Positions 41,776 through 50,683 are shown, numbered from the stretch's first letter. The stretch: DNA of 64,000 nucleotides from Streptomyces sp. ATexAB-D23 (GCF_000373645.1 NZ_KB892013.1:350722-414721), one strand, 5' to 3'. The notes: generated by a model not told the origin, from the sequence alone. Translations and numbers: made by a program.

Positions 41776-44097
41776 CTACACCCGTGCGCCGTTGTCCTGC
41801 GGGTCCCGGTTGCCTGCCCCCTTCCTGGCGCGCGGGGCACGGGTGCGGGCGGGCGGCGGGACCTTGCTGGTGCGTTCCAGCAGGAGCGCGGCCGGTACGG
41901 CGGTCATGACCGAGGAGTACGTACCGACGACGATGCCGATCAGCAGGGCGAGCGCGAAGTCCTCCAGGGAGTCGCCGCCGAGCACGACCAGCGCGACGAG
42001 GATGAACAGAGCGCCCATCCCGGTGTTCACCGTCCGGGGCACGGTCTGGAGGACCGCCTGGTTCGCCACGGACGCGAGGGGCCGCTTGCGGGCCTTCGCC
42101 CACAGTTCCCTGACCCGGTCGAAGACCACCACCGAGTCGTTGACGGAGTACCCGATGACGGTGAGGAGCGACGCCAGGAAGATGCCGTCCACGGTCCGTC
42201 CCAGCCAGGCGAACGCCCCGACCAGGATGATCACGTCGTGGATCAGCGCCCCGACCGAGGCCACGGCGAACGTCCAGCGGAACCGGATCGCCAGATAGGC
42301 CAGCTGGACGAGTACGGCGATGGCGAGGGCGATCAGCGCGTTGCGCCGCAGTTCGTCGCCGAGGCTGGGGCCGATGAGCTCGTCGCGGACCTTGGTGGTG
42401 TCACCGCCCTCGGCGGCCAGGGCGGACCGCAGTTCGTGTTCGCCGTTGTTGTCGAGGTCCCCGGTCCGTACCGAGATGTCGCCGGCACCGGCCGTGGTGA
42501 CCTCCGCGTCGCCGAACCCGGCTCCCGCCAGGGCGCTGCGCGCGGTCTCCACGTCCACGGGGCGGCTGGTCGAGTACTCGATGAGCCGGCCGCCGGTGAA
42601 CTCGACGCCGAAGTTGACCCCGCGCACCACGATGCCCGCCACGGCCACCGCGATCAGGACCGCGGAGATCATCAGCCAGCGGCGCGGGTGGCGCATCAGC
42701 TGCGGGTCGCGCCTGGCGAGCCAGGTCCGTACCCGGCCCGGGATCGCGATGCCGTTGACGCCCCGGTAGTCGCCCACGAACCGCGAGCGGGCCGCCGTCT
42801 CGGTGAGCGCGCGGGCGATGACGAGCGCGGAGAACATCGACGCGAGGACACCGATACCGAGCGTGACACCGAAGCCCTTGACGGGCCCCGAGCCGAGGAA
42901 GAACAGCAGCCCGGCCGCGATGAGCGTTGTCACGTTGGAGTCCGCGACGGCGCTCCACGCGCCCTTGAATCCGGCGGTGAGCGAGGAGCGCAGGGGCCGG
43001 CCGGGCCGTAGGGCGTGCTCCTCCCTGGCCCGTTCGAAGACGAGCACGTTGGCATCGACGGCCATGCCGATGGCCAGCACGAAACCGGCGAGTCCCGGCA
43101 GGGTGAGGGTGACGCCGAGCCCGACCAGCGCGGCGTACGAGATGACGCCGTAGGCGGCCAGGGCAACGGCGGCCAGCGCGCCGAACAGGCGGTAGACGAC
43201 GGTGATGAACAGGGCCGTGGCGGCGGCGCCGATGAGGGCGGCGCGGAAGCTGGCGTCGATGGCGTCGGCGCCGAGCGTCGGCCCGACCGTCCGCTGCTCG
43301 ACGATCTCCACGGGCACGGGCAGGGAGCCGCCCTCGATCAGGAGGGCCAGCTCACGGGCCTCGTCCGCGCTGAAGGAACCGGTGATCTGGGTGGAGCCGG
43401 AGGGCAGACCCGTTCCGCAGGAGACCGACGGGGAGACCTGGGGCGAGGAAATCACCTGCTGGTCGAGGACGATGGCGACCCGGCGCCGCTCGTCCTGGGC
43501 CGGGTGGCAGGCGGCTTCGCCGGTCAGCCGGGTCCAGTCCCGTCCGGCGTCCTTGTGGAAGTCGAGCGAGACGGTCCAGCCCGCGCCCGTCTGGCCGTCG
43601 AACTCGGCGGACGCCTTCTTGACGCCGGCGCCGGAGAGCGCGACGGGACCGAGGGCCAGTTCGCGGCCCTGCTCGTCGGGAAGCGTCAGCCCCTCTTCGC
43701 CCTTGCCCTTGCCCTTGTCCTTGTCCTCGGCGCTGTTCGCCGCCCCGGGGCCCTGCACGGCGTGGAAGGTCAGCTGGGCGGTCTTGCCGATGACCTCGGT
43801 GGCCTTGCGGGGGTCCTGGACGTCCGGGAGTTCGACGATGATCCGGTCCTCGCCGGACCGGGTCAGGGTCGGTTCCGTGACGCCGAGCGAGTCGATGCGC
43901 CGGCGCAGCACCTCCAGAGTGCGGTCGGTGCTCTCGCGGTCGGCCTTCGCGGTGTCGGAGTCCTTGGCCTGGAGCACCATGCGGGTGCCGCCCTGGAGAT
44001 CGAGGCCGAGTCTGGGTGACATGGTCAGCGTGATGATCACGGAGACGAGCAGTACGGCCGCGGCCAGTACCGCCCGCACCATGGTGGCGCGCGTCAT
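41776..44097 (-). CDS. secDF: Fused protein-export membrane protein SecDF
   Basis: A 773-residue fusion of SecD and SecF with twelve predicted membrane helices and two large outside domains. The SecD half starts with SPRLGLDLQGGTRMVLQAKD (D1 signature) and has GMAVDANVLVFERAREE; the SecF half has GVNFGVEFTGGRLIEYST and GYSVNDSVVVFDRVRE. The conserved Asp/Arg residues of the proton path are present in both. It uses the proton gradient to pull exported proteins. Streptomyces usually also has separate secD and secF beside ruvB; none is in this window, so this is probably the additional fused copy (S. coelicolor SCO6160 type, from memory). GGAGGAAA precedes the ATG. It is last in an operon with an MreB-like protein and a secreted protein. 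Confidence 0.95.
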   Translation of the reverse strand: MTRATMVRAVLAAAVLLVSVIITLTMSPRLGLDLQGGTRMVLQAKDSDTAKADRESTDRTLEVLRRRIDSLGVTEPTLTRSGEDRIIVELPDVQDPRKATEVIGKTAQLTFHAVQGPGAANSAEDKDKGKGKGEEGLTLPDEQGRELALGPVALSGAGVKKASAEFDGQTGAGWTVSLDFHKDAGRDWTRLTGEAACHPAQDERRRVAIVLDQQVISSPQVSPSVSCGTGLPSGSTQITGSFSADEARELALLIEGGSLPVPVEIVEQRTVGPTLGADAIDASFRAALIGAAATALFITVVYRLFGALAAVALAAYGVISYAALVGLGVTLTLPGLAGFVLAIGMAVDANVLVFERAREEHALRPGRPLRSSLTAGFKGAWSAVADSNVTTLIAAGLLFFLGSGPVKGFGVTLGIGVLASMFSALVIARALTETAARSRFVGDYRGVNGIAIPGRVRTWLARRDPQLMRHPRRWLMISAVLIAVAVAGIVVRGVNFGVEFTGGRLIEYSTSRPVDVETARSALAGAGFGDAEVTTAGAGDISVRTGDLDNNGEHELRSALAAEGGDTTKVRDELIGPSLGDELRRNALIALAIAVLVQLAYLAIRFRWTFAVASVGALIHDVIILVGAFAWLGRTVDGIFLASLLTVIGYSVNDSVVVFDRVRELWAKARKRPLASVANQAVLQTVPRTVNTGMGALFILVALVVLGGDSLEDFALALLIGIVVGTYSSVMTAVPAALLLERTSKVPPPARTRAPRARKGAGNRDPQDNGARV

Positions 44098-44140
44098 TGC
44101 GGGTTTCCTCCGAGGGGACGCCGGGCCGCCCCCGCACCCG

Positions 44141-44764
44141 TCAGGAGGGTGAGGAGGGCACGGCGGTGATGGGGGGCGGGACCTGCGACAGGTCCCTTGA
44201 CCGGTGCGGACCGGTCCCCGGAGGTCCGCGCACCCCGGGAAGCGCGACGCGCGGGCGCCCGGTGCCGGCCTGCGGAAGGGCGCCCACGGACCGCAGGACG
44301 CGGGGCGGGAGCGGGATGCCGGGCGGGGCGGGGAGCAGCGCGCCGGGGCCCGGCGGCTGGTGCGGCGTACGGGGGTGCTCGGCGGCGGTCCACTGCTCGG
44401 TACGCAGCCCCCGGTCGGCCACGGCCGGCACGGGAGCGGTCGCCTGCGCGGGGGCCGTGGCCCGTACGGGGACGACGGCGGAGGTGCGTGGGGCGGCCGA
44501 CGCCGGCGCGGCGGCCGGCGCGGGCGCCGGGGTGCGTGCCGCGGTGCGTACGGGGAGGCCGGGGGCCGCCGCCGGGGCGGACCCGCCGAGCGCCGCCGTC
44601 GCGCGTACGGGCGCGGCCCCCGCGGCGAGGGGTGCGCCGCCCGTGACCGTGAGCACCGCGAGGAGCAGCGCCACCAGGAACCGTCGCGCCGCCGAAGCGG
44701 CCGGGGCGGTGGGCCGGTTCCCGGGGTGCGCGTTCCCCGGGGGCGGCCCCGGGAGGGGGGTCAC
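44141..44764 (-). CDS. Secreted Ala/Pro-rich protein of unknown function
   Basis: A 207-residue protein. A basic region, then a hydrophobic helix at about 25-47 (RFLVALLLAVLTVTGGAPLAAG), form a signal peptide or anchor. The mature part is almost entirely Ala, Pro, Arg and Thr and looks disordered. GTG at 44764 overlaps the stop of the upstream MreB-like gene (GTGA), so it is translated with it; SecDF follows 43 bases after its stop. No named domain was recognised. Its position suggests a role in wall assembly or export (inference). Confidence 0.72.
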   Translation of the reverse strand: MTPLPGPPPGNAHPGNRPTAPAASAARRFLVALLLAVLTVTGGAPLAAGAAPVRATAALGGSAPAAAPGLPVRTAARTPAPAPAAAPASAAPRTSAVVPVRATAPAQATAPVPAVADRGLRTEQWTAAEHPRTPHQPPGPGALLPAPPGIPLPPRVLRSVGALPQAGTGRPRVALPGVRGPPGTGPHRSRDLSQVPPPITAVPSSPS

Positions 44765-45579
44765 CCGGATCGGCCGGGCAGGGCCGGTGCGGCGGCGTGG
44801 CGGCGGAGCACCGAGCTGAGGACCAGTCCGGCGCCACGCACGACCGTGGTCGCCGGGTCGTCGGCGAGCCGGACCGGGACGCCGAGGCGGACCGCTATCC
44901 CGCTGGTGACGTCCGGGCGCAGCGCCCCGCCCCCCGCGAGCAGCGGGCCCCGGCGCAGGGCCCCGAGCAGCGCGCCGTGCCGGTCCTGCCGCCACATCGC
45001 CATGACCATGTCCAGCACGGCGCGCACGACGGCGGCGGGCGCCTCACCGGGTCCCAGGTCGCTGAGCCCGGTCTCGGCCTGACGCGCGTCGCGCACCAGA
45101 CCGCCGACGAGCAGGGTCGCCTCGGTCAGCTCGGCGCCGATGTCCACGACGAGGAGCGGGCCGCTGTCCTGCGGTCCGGCGTACGCGGCGGCCGCCCTGG
45201 CGCTGTCCAGGACGATGACGTCCGAGGGGCCGAGCGCGCGGAGCATCTCCCGGGCGGCGGTGCGGTGGCCGGGGCCGGCGAGCACGGGGTGGCTGAGGAC
45301 GATCACCGTGTCGTCGCGGTCGTGCCCGAGGGTCCGGTCGGCGATGCGGGCCAGCATGCGGCCGCACGACTCCGGGTCCACGATCCGCCCGCGCCGGACG
45401 GGCCGGCCGTGGCCGTACTCACCGCCGTCGCCGCTCACGGTGTCCGCGACGACGCCCTGTCCGGGAATCCAGGCGCGGGTGCGGGAGCTGCCGAGATCGA
45501 GCGCGAGGCCCCGGGTGGCGCCCCGGTGGTGCCGGTGAACGGAGCGGTCGTGCCGCCGTCCGTCGCGCAGAGAACGCAT
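44761..45579 (-). CDS. Short MreB-like actin-fold protein (SCO6166 type)
   Basis: A 272-residue ASKHA-fold protein, about 70 residues shorter than MreB (near 340). Nucleotide-binding motifs are readable: phosphate-1 GLALDLGSSRTRAWIPG, phosphate-2 LLVVDIGAELTEATLL and adenosine LLAGGGALRPDV. The shortening matches the published description of S. coelicolor SCO6166, an MreB relative lacking subdomains IB and IIB and expressed in vegetative growth. It is first in an operon with a secreted protein and SecDF. Whether it polymerises is unknown. Confidence 0.85.
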   Translation of the reverse strand: MRSLRDGRRHDRSVHRHHRGATRGLALDLGSSRTRAWIPGQGVVADTVSGDGGEYGHGRPVRRGRIVDPESCGRMLARIADRTLGHDRDDTVIVLSHPVLAGPGHRTAAREMLRALGPSDVIVLDSARAAAAYAGPQDSGPLLVVDIGAELTEATLLVGGLVRDARQAETGLSDLGPGEAPAAVVRAVLDMVMAMWRQDRHGALLGALRRGPLLAGGGALRPDVTSGIAVRLGVPVRLADDPATTVVRGAGLVLSSVLRRHAAAPALPGRSG

Positions 45580-45756
45580 CGCCCCTCACCCCCGGCCCGC
45601 CGCCGCGGCCGTTCGCACACCCAGTGACCCGCTGATCGCGAGGCATGGCCGAGCCCTCACTATGCAATAGGGAGGCAAAGAAAGCCACTCCCAAGCAAAA
45701 TCGAAGGAGGCGCCGACGGCGGTTCAGGCCCGGCGGCAGCGGACCGCCACGCGAAC

Positions 45757-45794
45757 GGGTCCCCCGCGCCAAGCCGCCTTCGCTCGGGGGACCC
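45757..45794 (-). terminator. Possible terminator of the sugar ABC operon
   Basis: GGGTCCCCC (45757-45765) pairs with 45786-45794 across a 20-base loop, 19 bases past the stop of the last permease gene. The rest of the 233-base gap (45580-45812) holds an unusually AT-rich patch near 45660-45710 that may be the MreB-like gene's promoter. Confidence 0.4.
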
Positions 45795-45812
45795 CTCGGC
45801 CCGCAGTCCGCG

Positions 45813-46718
45813 TCACCCCTTGCTCGACCCGAGGGAGAGCCCCGCTATGAACTGCTTCTGGAGCAGGAGGTACACCACCAGGGTGGGGATCGCGGCGATC
45901 AGGGCACCGGCCGCGATCAGGTTCTGGTTGGTCACGAACTGCCCTTGCAGGTTGGCCAGCGCCGAGGTCACCGGCCGCTTGTCGCCGGACGACATGAGCG
46001 TGATGGCCCAGAAGAAGTCGTTGTAGATCCAGGTCGTCAGCAGGGTGGCCAGGGCGGCGAGGGCCGGGCGGCACAGCGGAACCGTGAGGGACCAGAAGCG
46101 GGTCCACATGCCCGCCCCGTCCACCAGTGCCGCTTCGTACATCTCGGCGGGGATCGACTTCATGTAGTTGCTCAGCACGAAGACGCAGAAGCCCAGCTGG
46201 AAGGCCACGTTGATGACGACCAGCCCGAAGATCGAGTTGTACATGAGGCCGCTGTCGGCGAGAAAGGACGGCAGCGGGATCTTCAGGTACATCCGGAACA
46301 GCGGGGTGATGATCACCTGCTGGGGCAGCAGGTTCCCGGCGGTGAACAGGATGAGCAGGGCCACGTTGACCTTGATGTTCACCCGGGTGAGGACGAAGGC
46401 GGCGCCGGAGGCCAGTGCGAGCGCGATGACGACCGCCGGCACGGTGATCAGGATCGAGTTCCAGAAGAACCCGCCCATGTTCGACTGGGACCAGGCGTCG
46501 GTGAAGTTGCTCAGTGTCAGGTCGTGCGGCAGTGAGGCGTAGCCGTACTTGCGGGTGTCCGAGTACGGGCGGACCGCGACGTAGAGCGCGAACAGGAGCG
46601 GCAGCAGCCACAGCACCGAGGCGGCGATGAGGAAGACCTGCGAGAGGACCTGGCCCCGTGGGCGCGGTGCGCGCCTGCCGCCCGTCGGCGCCGTGCTCGG
46701 CAGGGTCGGGGAGCTCAC
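45813..46718 (-). CDS. Carbohydrate ABC transporter permease (MalG-like)
   Basis: A 301-residue permease with six membrane helices and the EAA loop MYEAALVDGAGMWTRFWSLTVPLCRPAL that contacts the ATPase. Typical CUT1-family second permease. GTG at 46718 overlaps the stop of the first permease (GTGA). No ATPase gene is in the operon, as is usual in Streptomyces where a shared MsiK-type ATPase energises CUT1 importers. Confidence 0.94.
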   Translation of the reverse strand: MSSPTLPSTAPTGGRRAPRPRGQVLSQVFLIAASVLWLLPLLFALYVAVRPYSDTRKYGYASLPHDLTLSNFTDAWSQSNMGGFFWNSILITVPAVVIALALASGAAFVLTRVNIKVNVALLILFTAGNLLPQQVIITPLFRMYLKIPLPSFLADSGLMYNSIFGLVVINVAFQLGFCVFVLSNYMKSIPAEMYEAALVDGAGMWTRFWSLTVPLCRPALAALATLLTTWIYNDFFWAITLMSSGDKRPVTSALANLQGQFVTNQNLIAAGALIAAIPTLVVYLLLQKQFIAGLSLGSSKG

Positions 46719-47722
46719 TGTTTTTCCTCCCGGCGGAAGGTCTGGTGGAGGAAGACGCTGATCGGCACGAGCGAGATCAGCAGGAGTACGACTCCGAGCG
46801 CGGACCCGAAGCCGACCCGCTGGGTCTCGCCGACGATGTTGGAGGTCACCAGGACCGACAGCAGCTCCAGGCCGTTGATGCCCTTGTTGGTGATGTAGAC
46901 GAGGTCGAAGGCGCGGAGCGACTCGATGACGGTGATGACCATGATGACGATGTTGATCGGCCTCATCACGGGGAAGATCACCCGCCAGAACGTCTGCCGG
47001 CCGTTGGCACCGTCGATCAGGGCGGCCTCCCGCAGCGTCGGGTCGACGGCCTTGAGACCCGCCAGGTACAGGATCATCACGTATCCGGCCTGCCGCCAGG
47101 TGGCCTCCAGCAGGACGGCCCACAGGTTCAGGTCCGGATCGCCGAGCCAGTCGATGGCGTCGCTGCCCCCGTCGCGGCCGATGACGGTGTTGATCAGGCC
47201 GTAGTCCTGGGAGTACACGAACTCCCAGATGATGCCGATCAGGGCCAGCGAGAGCATGACGGGCAGGAACAACGCGCTCTGGTACATGCGGCTGCCCCGG
47301 ATGTTCCGGTCCAGGAGGACCGCGAACAGCATGCCGAGCGGGGTGGCGATCGCGACGAAGACGCCGAGCCAGATGAAGTTGTGCTGCACCGCCGGCCAGA
47401 ACTGGGGGTAGTTCGTGGCGGCCTGGTGGTAGTTCTGGACGCCGTTCACACAGCCGTTGTTGAGGATCGACGGCAGGGCGGGGTCACAGGCCTTGGCGTG
47501 CAGGCCCCCGACGCCGTTCCAGCGGGTGAACGACAGCAGGACGGTGGTGAGCGCCGGGATCCATATGAAGGCCAGGCTGAGCAGCAGCGGTATGCCGAGC
47601 AGCACGGCGACGACGACACGGTCGACGGTGCTCATGTGTCGTATGCGCCGTCTCCGGCGGCCGGCACCGGCCGGGTCTCCGGCCGGCGGGGCCACCCGGC
47701 GCGTCCGGGTGAGGGAACTCAT
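46715..47722 (-). CDS. Carbohydrate ABC transporter permease (MalF-like)
   Basis: A 335-residue permease with an N-terminal basic tail, six helices and the EAA loop LREAALIDGANGRQTFWRVIFPVMRPI (split between 235 and 262). An extended outside loop (HAKACDPALPSILNNGC, with two Cys) follows the first helix. The ATG shares one base with the stop of the binding-protein gene (TGATG), so all three genes are translationally linked. Confidence 0.94.
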   Translation of the reverse strand: MSSLTRTRRVAPPAGDPAGAGRRRRRIRHMSTVDRVVVAVLLGIPLLLSLAFIWIPALTTVLLSFTRWNGVGGLHAKACDPALPSILNNGCVNGVQNYHQAATNYPQFWPAVQHNFIWLGVFVAIATPLGMLFAVLLDRNIRGSRMYQSALFLPVMLSLALIGIIWEFVYSQDYGLINTVIGRDGGSDAIDWLGDPDLNLWAVLLEATWRQAGYVMILYLAGLKAVDPTLREAALIDGANGRQTFWRVIFPVMRPINIVIMVITVIESLRAFDLVYITNKGINGLELLSVLVTSNIVGETQRVGFGSALGVVLLLISLVPISVFLHQTFRREEKQ

Positions 47723-49059
47723 CAGGTGTAGATCGCCCTCGCCTGGTTCTCCGCGCTCTTCTGCAGCGCCGCTATCCCGCTGGTGGCGGGGTCGTCGATG
47801 AACTTCTGGATGACGGAGATCATCGCGGTGGCCATGGCCGGGTCCGCGTCCCGGTCCATGAACTGCGCGACGGCCTTGCACTTGCCGATCTCGGCGGCCG
47901 ACTTCTTCTGAATGGCGTTGTACGTCGGCACGTTCACGCCCTGGGCCAGGCCGACGTCCCACTGGTCGGTCTTGAGGTACTCCGCCTCGGCCTCACCCGT
48001 GCCGATGTACTCCAGGACGGCCTTCGCCCCGGAGGAGTTCTTCGCCTTCTTGCTCAGCATGAAGCCGTCGGTGGGGGCGTCCATGAAGTCCTGGCCCCAC
48101 TTCGGGTTGATCGCGGGGAAGGGGAAGAAGTCCAGGTCGTCCAGATCCGCCTTGTCGCTGACGAACTGGGCGGCCACCTGATTGGTGCCCTGGAACATCA
48201 TCCCGGCCTTCCTGGACTCCAGCGCCTTGGCCGCGTCCTGCCAGATCCGGCCGTTCGCTCCGCTCTGTACGTACGGCATCATCTCGGCCCAGTGCTGGAA
48301 GACGCTGTACACGCCCTGATCGGTCCACGGGACTTCGTGCTTCAACAGTTTGACGTGGTAGTCGTAGCCGTTGAGCCGCATGTTGAGGATGTCGAACGTG
48401 CCGAGCGCCGGCCAGCCGTCCTTGTCGCCGAAGGCGATCGGGATCAGCCCGTCGGACTTCATCTTCTTGCAGAGCGCCATGTACGCGTCCCACGTGGTGG
48501 GCACGGTGTAGCCGTTCTTCTTGAACAGGCTCTTGCTGTAGAAGACGACCCACGGATAGTTGTAGAGCGGCACCAGGTACTTGCGGCCGTCCAGCCCCGT
48601 GGAGAGCTTCTTGGCGACGTCGTTGAAGTTGCCGCCGATCTTCTCCCACACGTCGTCGATCGGTTCGGCCAGCCCCTGGGCCGCGAAGTACTGCATGCGG
48701 TATCCGGCGAACCAGGTGAACAGGTCGTCCGGGGTGCCCTGGAGGTAGCTGGTGATGTTCTGCTGGAAGGAGTTGTGGTCGACCGTGTTGATCTTGATCT
48801 TCGTCTTGGTCGACCCCGCCGCGGAATCGGTGAGCGCGGCGAACGCCGTCCTGGTCGCCGGATCGGAGTAGTTGGACCCGAAGGTCACCGTGCTCCCGGC
48901 CACCGGCCCCGACGACTTGCCGGACTCGGACTCCGAGTCACCGCAGGCCGCCAGCAGCCCTCCGGCGGCGACGGTCAGCCCGGCCCCGCCCACTCCCCTG
49001 AGCAGGGTTCTGCGCGTCGGAGAGCCGACAACACTATCGGGACGATCGACAACCGACAT
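47722..49059 (-). CDS. Carbohydrate ABC transporter substrate-binding lipoprotein
   Basis: A 445-residue CUT1-type solute-binding lipoprotein. The signal has SPTRRTLLRG and a lipobox LLAAC; the mature domain contains many aromatic residues suited to sugar stacking (FTWFAGYRMQYFAAQGL, YNYPWVVFYSKSLFKKNGY, ALGTFDILNMRLNGYDYH). ATG at 49059 with GGAGG five bases upstream. It heads the operon and has a long leader of about 130 bases with a strong dyad. The sugar is probably an oligosaccharide. Confidence 0.94.
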   Translation of the reverse strand: MSVVDRPDSVVGSPTRRTLLRGVGGAGLTVAAGGLLAACGDSESESGKSSGPVAGSTVTFGSNYSDPATRTAFAALTDSAAGSTKTKIKINTVDHNSFQQNITSYLQGTPDDLFTWFAGYRMQYFAAQGLAEPIDDVWEKIGGNFNDVAKKLSTGLDGRKYLVPLYNYPWVVFYSKSLFKKNGYTVPTTWDAYMALCKKMKSDGLIPIAFGDKDGWPALGTFDILNMRLNGYDYHVKLLKHEVPWTDQGVYSVFQHWAEMMPYVQSGANGRIWQDAAKALESRKAGMMFQGTNQVAAQFVSDKADLDDLDFFPFPAINPKWGQDFMDAPTDGFMLSKKAKNSSGAKAVLEYIGTGEAEAEYLKTDQWDVGLAQGVNVPTYNAIQKKSAAEIGKCKAVAQFMDRDADPAMATAMISVIQKFIDDPATSGIAALQKSAENQARAIYT

Positions 49060-49157
49060 GGTGCCTCCATGGGCGTGACTGGTCGTGGTCGATAGGGCAA
49101 CAGCCGGAGGATCGGTCCGGCCGGCAGGGATTACAGATCCAGCTTTTCTCAACAGAA

Positions 49158-49187
49158 GCGATCAAGTCAGAACGCCAGCTTGATCGC
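49158..49187 (-). promoter_or_regulatory. Nine-base inverted repeat at the start of the sugar ABC mRNA
   Basis: GCGATCAAG (49158-49166) and CTTGATCGC (49179-49187) are exact inverted copies 12 bases apart. They begin at the predicted transcription start, so the element could be an operator (arms two helical turns apart) or a 5' mRNA hairpin. Confidence 0.7.
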
Positions 49188-49194
49188 AGAGGTA

Positions 49195-49223
49195 GTTTTA
49201 CGCTCGTCGCTCGATGGCGTCAA
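49195..49223 (-). promoter_or_regulatory. Promoter of the sugar ABC operon
   Basis: On the minus strand TTGACG (49218-49223) and TAAAAC (49195-49200) are exactly 17 bases apart, giving a start near 49188 and a leader of about 130 bases. Confidence 0.7.
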
Positions 49224-49491
49224 CGCTCCCGACACGAGCCGGAACCGGACATTGACCCACCGGTCGCGACGGGGTGACGGCGCTTCAACTCCCGTGCAGC
49301 GATGGGTTACTACCCGGCCGGCAGCCACGTCAGGCTTCGACTGGGCCCACGTCGCGGCACAGGGACCGGCGTCGATATCACCAGAACCCAACATCACACC
49401 GGCCGACAGCGGCCACCCCTCCCCCACACCACAACATCGGAGGGACCCCCTCCGCTTTCCCGGATCCACCCCTTTCGAGCAAGCTCCTTGA
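49224..49491. other. Non-coding interval between two divergent promoters
   Basis: No gene is supported on either strand: open frames here lack ribosome sites and normal codon bias. The sequence becomes C-rich near 49410-49460. Together with the flanking sites it makes a roughly 600-base control region between the ABC importer and the DUF1996 gene. Confidence 0.6.
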
Positions 49492-49503
49492 GAGAGCGCT
49501 CTC
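49492..49503. promoter_or_regulatory. LacI-type operator, distal copy
   Basis: The perfect palindrome GAGAGCGCTCTC, with the central CG of LacI-family operators. It shares its 12-base core with the operator at 49599-49614, 109 bases away. Confidence 0.7.
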
Positions 49504-49564
49504 CCAATCATGCCGCAGGTCAACTGGGTTCAATCCGCAGGGAATTGCCGTTCTGCGCGTTCTA

Positions 49565-49614
49565 TTGACATGGCCGCAACACGCTTTTACGTTCCACGGA
49601 GAGAGCGCTCTCTC
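49565..49614 (+). promoter_or_regulatory. Promoter with LacI-type operator over the start site (DUF1996 gene)
   Basis: TTGACA (49565-49570), a 17-base spacer and TACGTT (49588-49593) form the best vegetative promoter in the window. The 16-base perfect palindrome GAGAGAGCGCTCTCTC (49599-49614) covers the expected start near 49600, a position that would block initiation when a repressor is bound. The LacI gene at 51367 is the nearest candidate. Confidence 0.82.
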
Positions 49615-49665
49615 ACCTGACCACAACCCATGGCCAGGCCCCCCACTTCCCCGAACAGGAGTGCC

Positions 49666-50610
49666 GTGCTCTTCTTCCGTCAACGACGTACCGGCGAAGA
49701 CAGCCACCGCAGAACCCCACCGCCCAAGCGGTACCGCACGGCGGTGCTCGCCGCCGCCGCGCTCGCCCTCACCTTCCTCCAGGCCAGCACCGGCAGCGCG
49801 TCCGCCGGCCCGGCCACCGCCGCGGCGCCCGCCCCCAAGGCGGCCGCCGATGTCGTCCGGGTCGCCGAGTTCCTGGCCGAGTGCCCCTACACCCACCGGG
49901 CACCCGACGACCCGATCGTCTTCCCGGGCCTGCCCGGGGCCTCGCACATGCACAGCTTCTTCGGCAACGACTCCACGAACGGCAACTCCGACCTCGCCTC
50001 CCTGGAGCAGGCCAGGAGCACATGTTCACCCGACATCGACCTGTCGTCGTACTGGGTGCCGACCCTGTACGACGGGGACAAGGAGGTCGAGCCCACCGGC
50101 ACGACGTTCTACTACCTGGGTGAGGGCGTCCGGGACGACGTCATCCAGCGCATCCAGCCCTTCCCCCGCGGGCTGCGGATCGTCGCGGGCAACGCCGTGG
50201 CGACCGGTCCCGAGGACAACACCATCTCGCGCTGGTCGTGCCTGCACCACGGCGAGGTCAACCCGTCGCACGACTTCGTCAACTGCCCGGCGGACGGGAT
50301 GCTGGAGTCGTACCTCGACTTCCCGCAGTGCTGGAACGGCACGGACCTCGACTCGGCCGACCACAAGAGCCACATGGCCTACCCGGTCGGCGGCGAGTGC
50401 CCCTCGACCCACCCGGTGCCGGTTCCCAAGCTCCGTCAGGTGCTGCGGTACCCGGTCAACGGCGACCCGTCCCGGTTCCGGCTGGCATCCGGTCCCGGAT
50501 ACACGATGCACGGTGACTTCTTCAACGTGTGGCCCGAGGCCGAGATGGCGCAGCGCGTCCGCGACTGCATCAACGCCATCGTGAAGTGCGGGGCCGACGG
50601 CACCCCCTGA
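49666..50610 (+). CDS. Secreted DUF1996 protein
   Basis: A 314-residue exported protein. A long basic N-region and a hydrophobic helix (AVLAAAALALTFLQAS) form the signal peptide. The DUF1996 domain covers the rest: FLAECPYTHRAPDDPIVFPG, HMHSFFGND, SYWVPTLYDGD, CPSTHPVPVPKLRQV and MHGDFFNVW. The conserved His, Asp and Cys residues suggest a metal- or glycan-binding secreted fold. GTG at 49666 is chosen for AGGAG just upstream; a longer frame begins at 49630 without one. DUF1996 is common in fungi and soil actinobacteria and has no settled function. Expression is probably repressed by a LacI protein. Confidence 0.88.
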   Translation: MLFFRQRRTGEDSHRRTPPPKRYRTAVLAAAALALTFLQASTGSASAGPATAAAPAPKAAADVVRVAEFLAECPYTHRAPDDPIVFPGLPGASHMHSFFGNDSTNGNSDLASLEQARSTCSPDIDLSSYWVPTLYDGDKEVEPTGTTFYYLGEGVRDDVIQRIQPFPRGLRIVAGNAVATGPEDNTISRWSCLHHGEVNPSHDFVNCPADGMLESYLDFPQCWNGTDLDSADHKSHMAYPVGGECPSTHPVPVPKLRQVLRYPVNGDPSRFRLASGPGYTMHGDFFNVWPEAEMAQRVRDCINAIVKCGADGTP

Positions 50611-50683
50611 TCACCGCACTCCCGTCCCCCGCCCGTCCGGGGCCCCCGCGGCCCCGGACGGGCTCCGACCCGAGGGAACTCCC

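Noticed and set aside
45645..45812. Plus-strand frame beginning MAEPSLCNREAKKATPKQ in the gap after the MreB-like gene
   Set aside because: It runs on antisense through the permease with no domain; the AT-rich patch is better explained as promoter sequence.
49167..49523. Open frames on both strands in the control region between the importer and DUF1996 genes
   Set aside because: No ribosome sites, Ser/Arg/Pro-rich translations and overlap with a strong promoter and operators.
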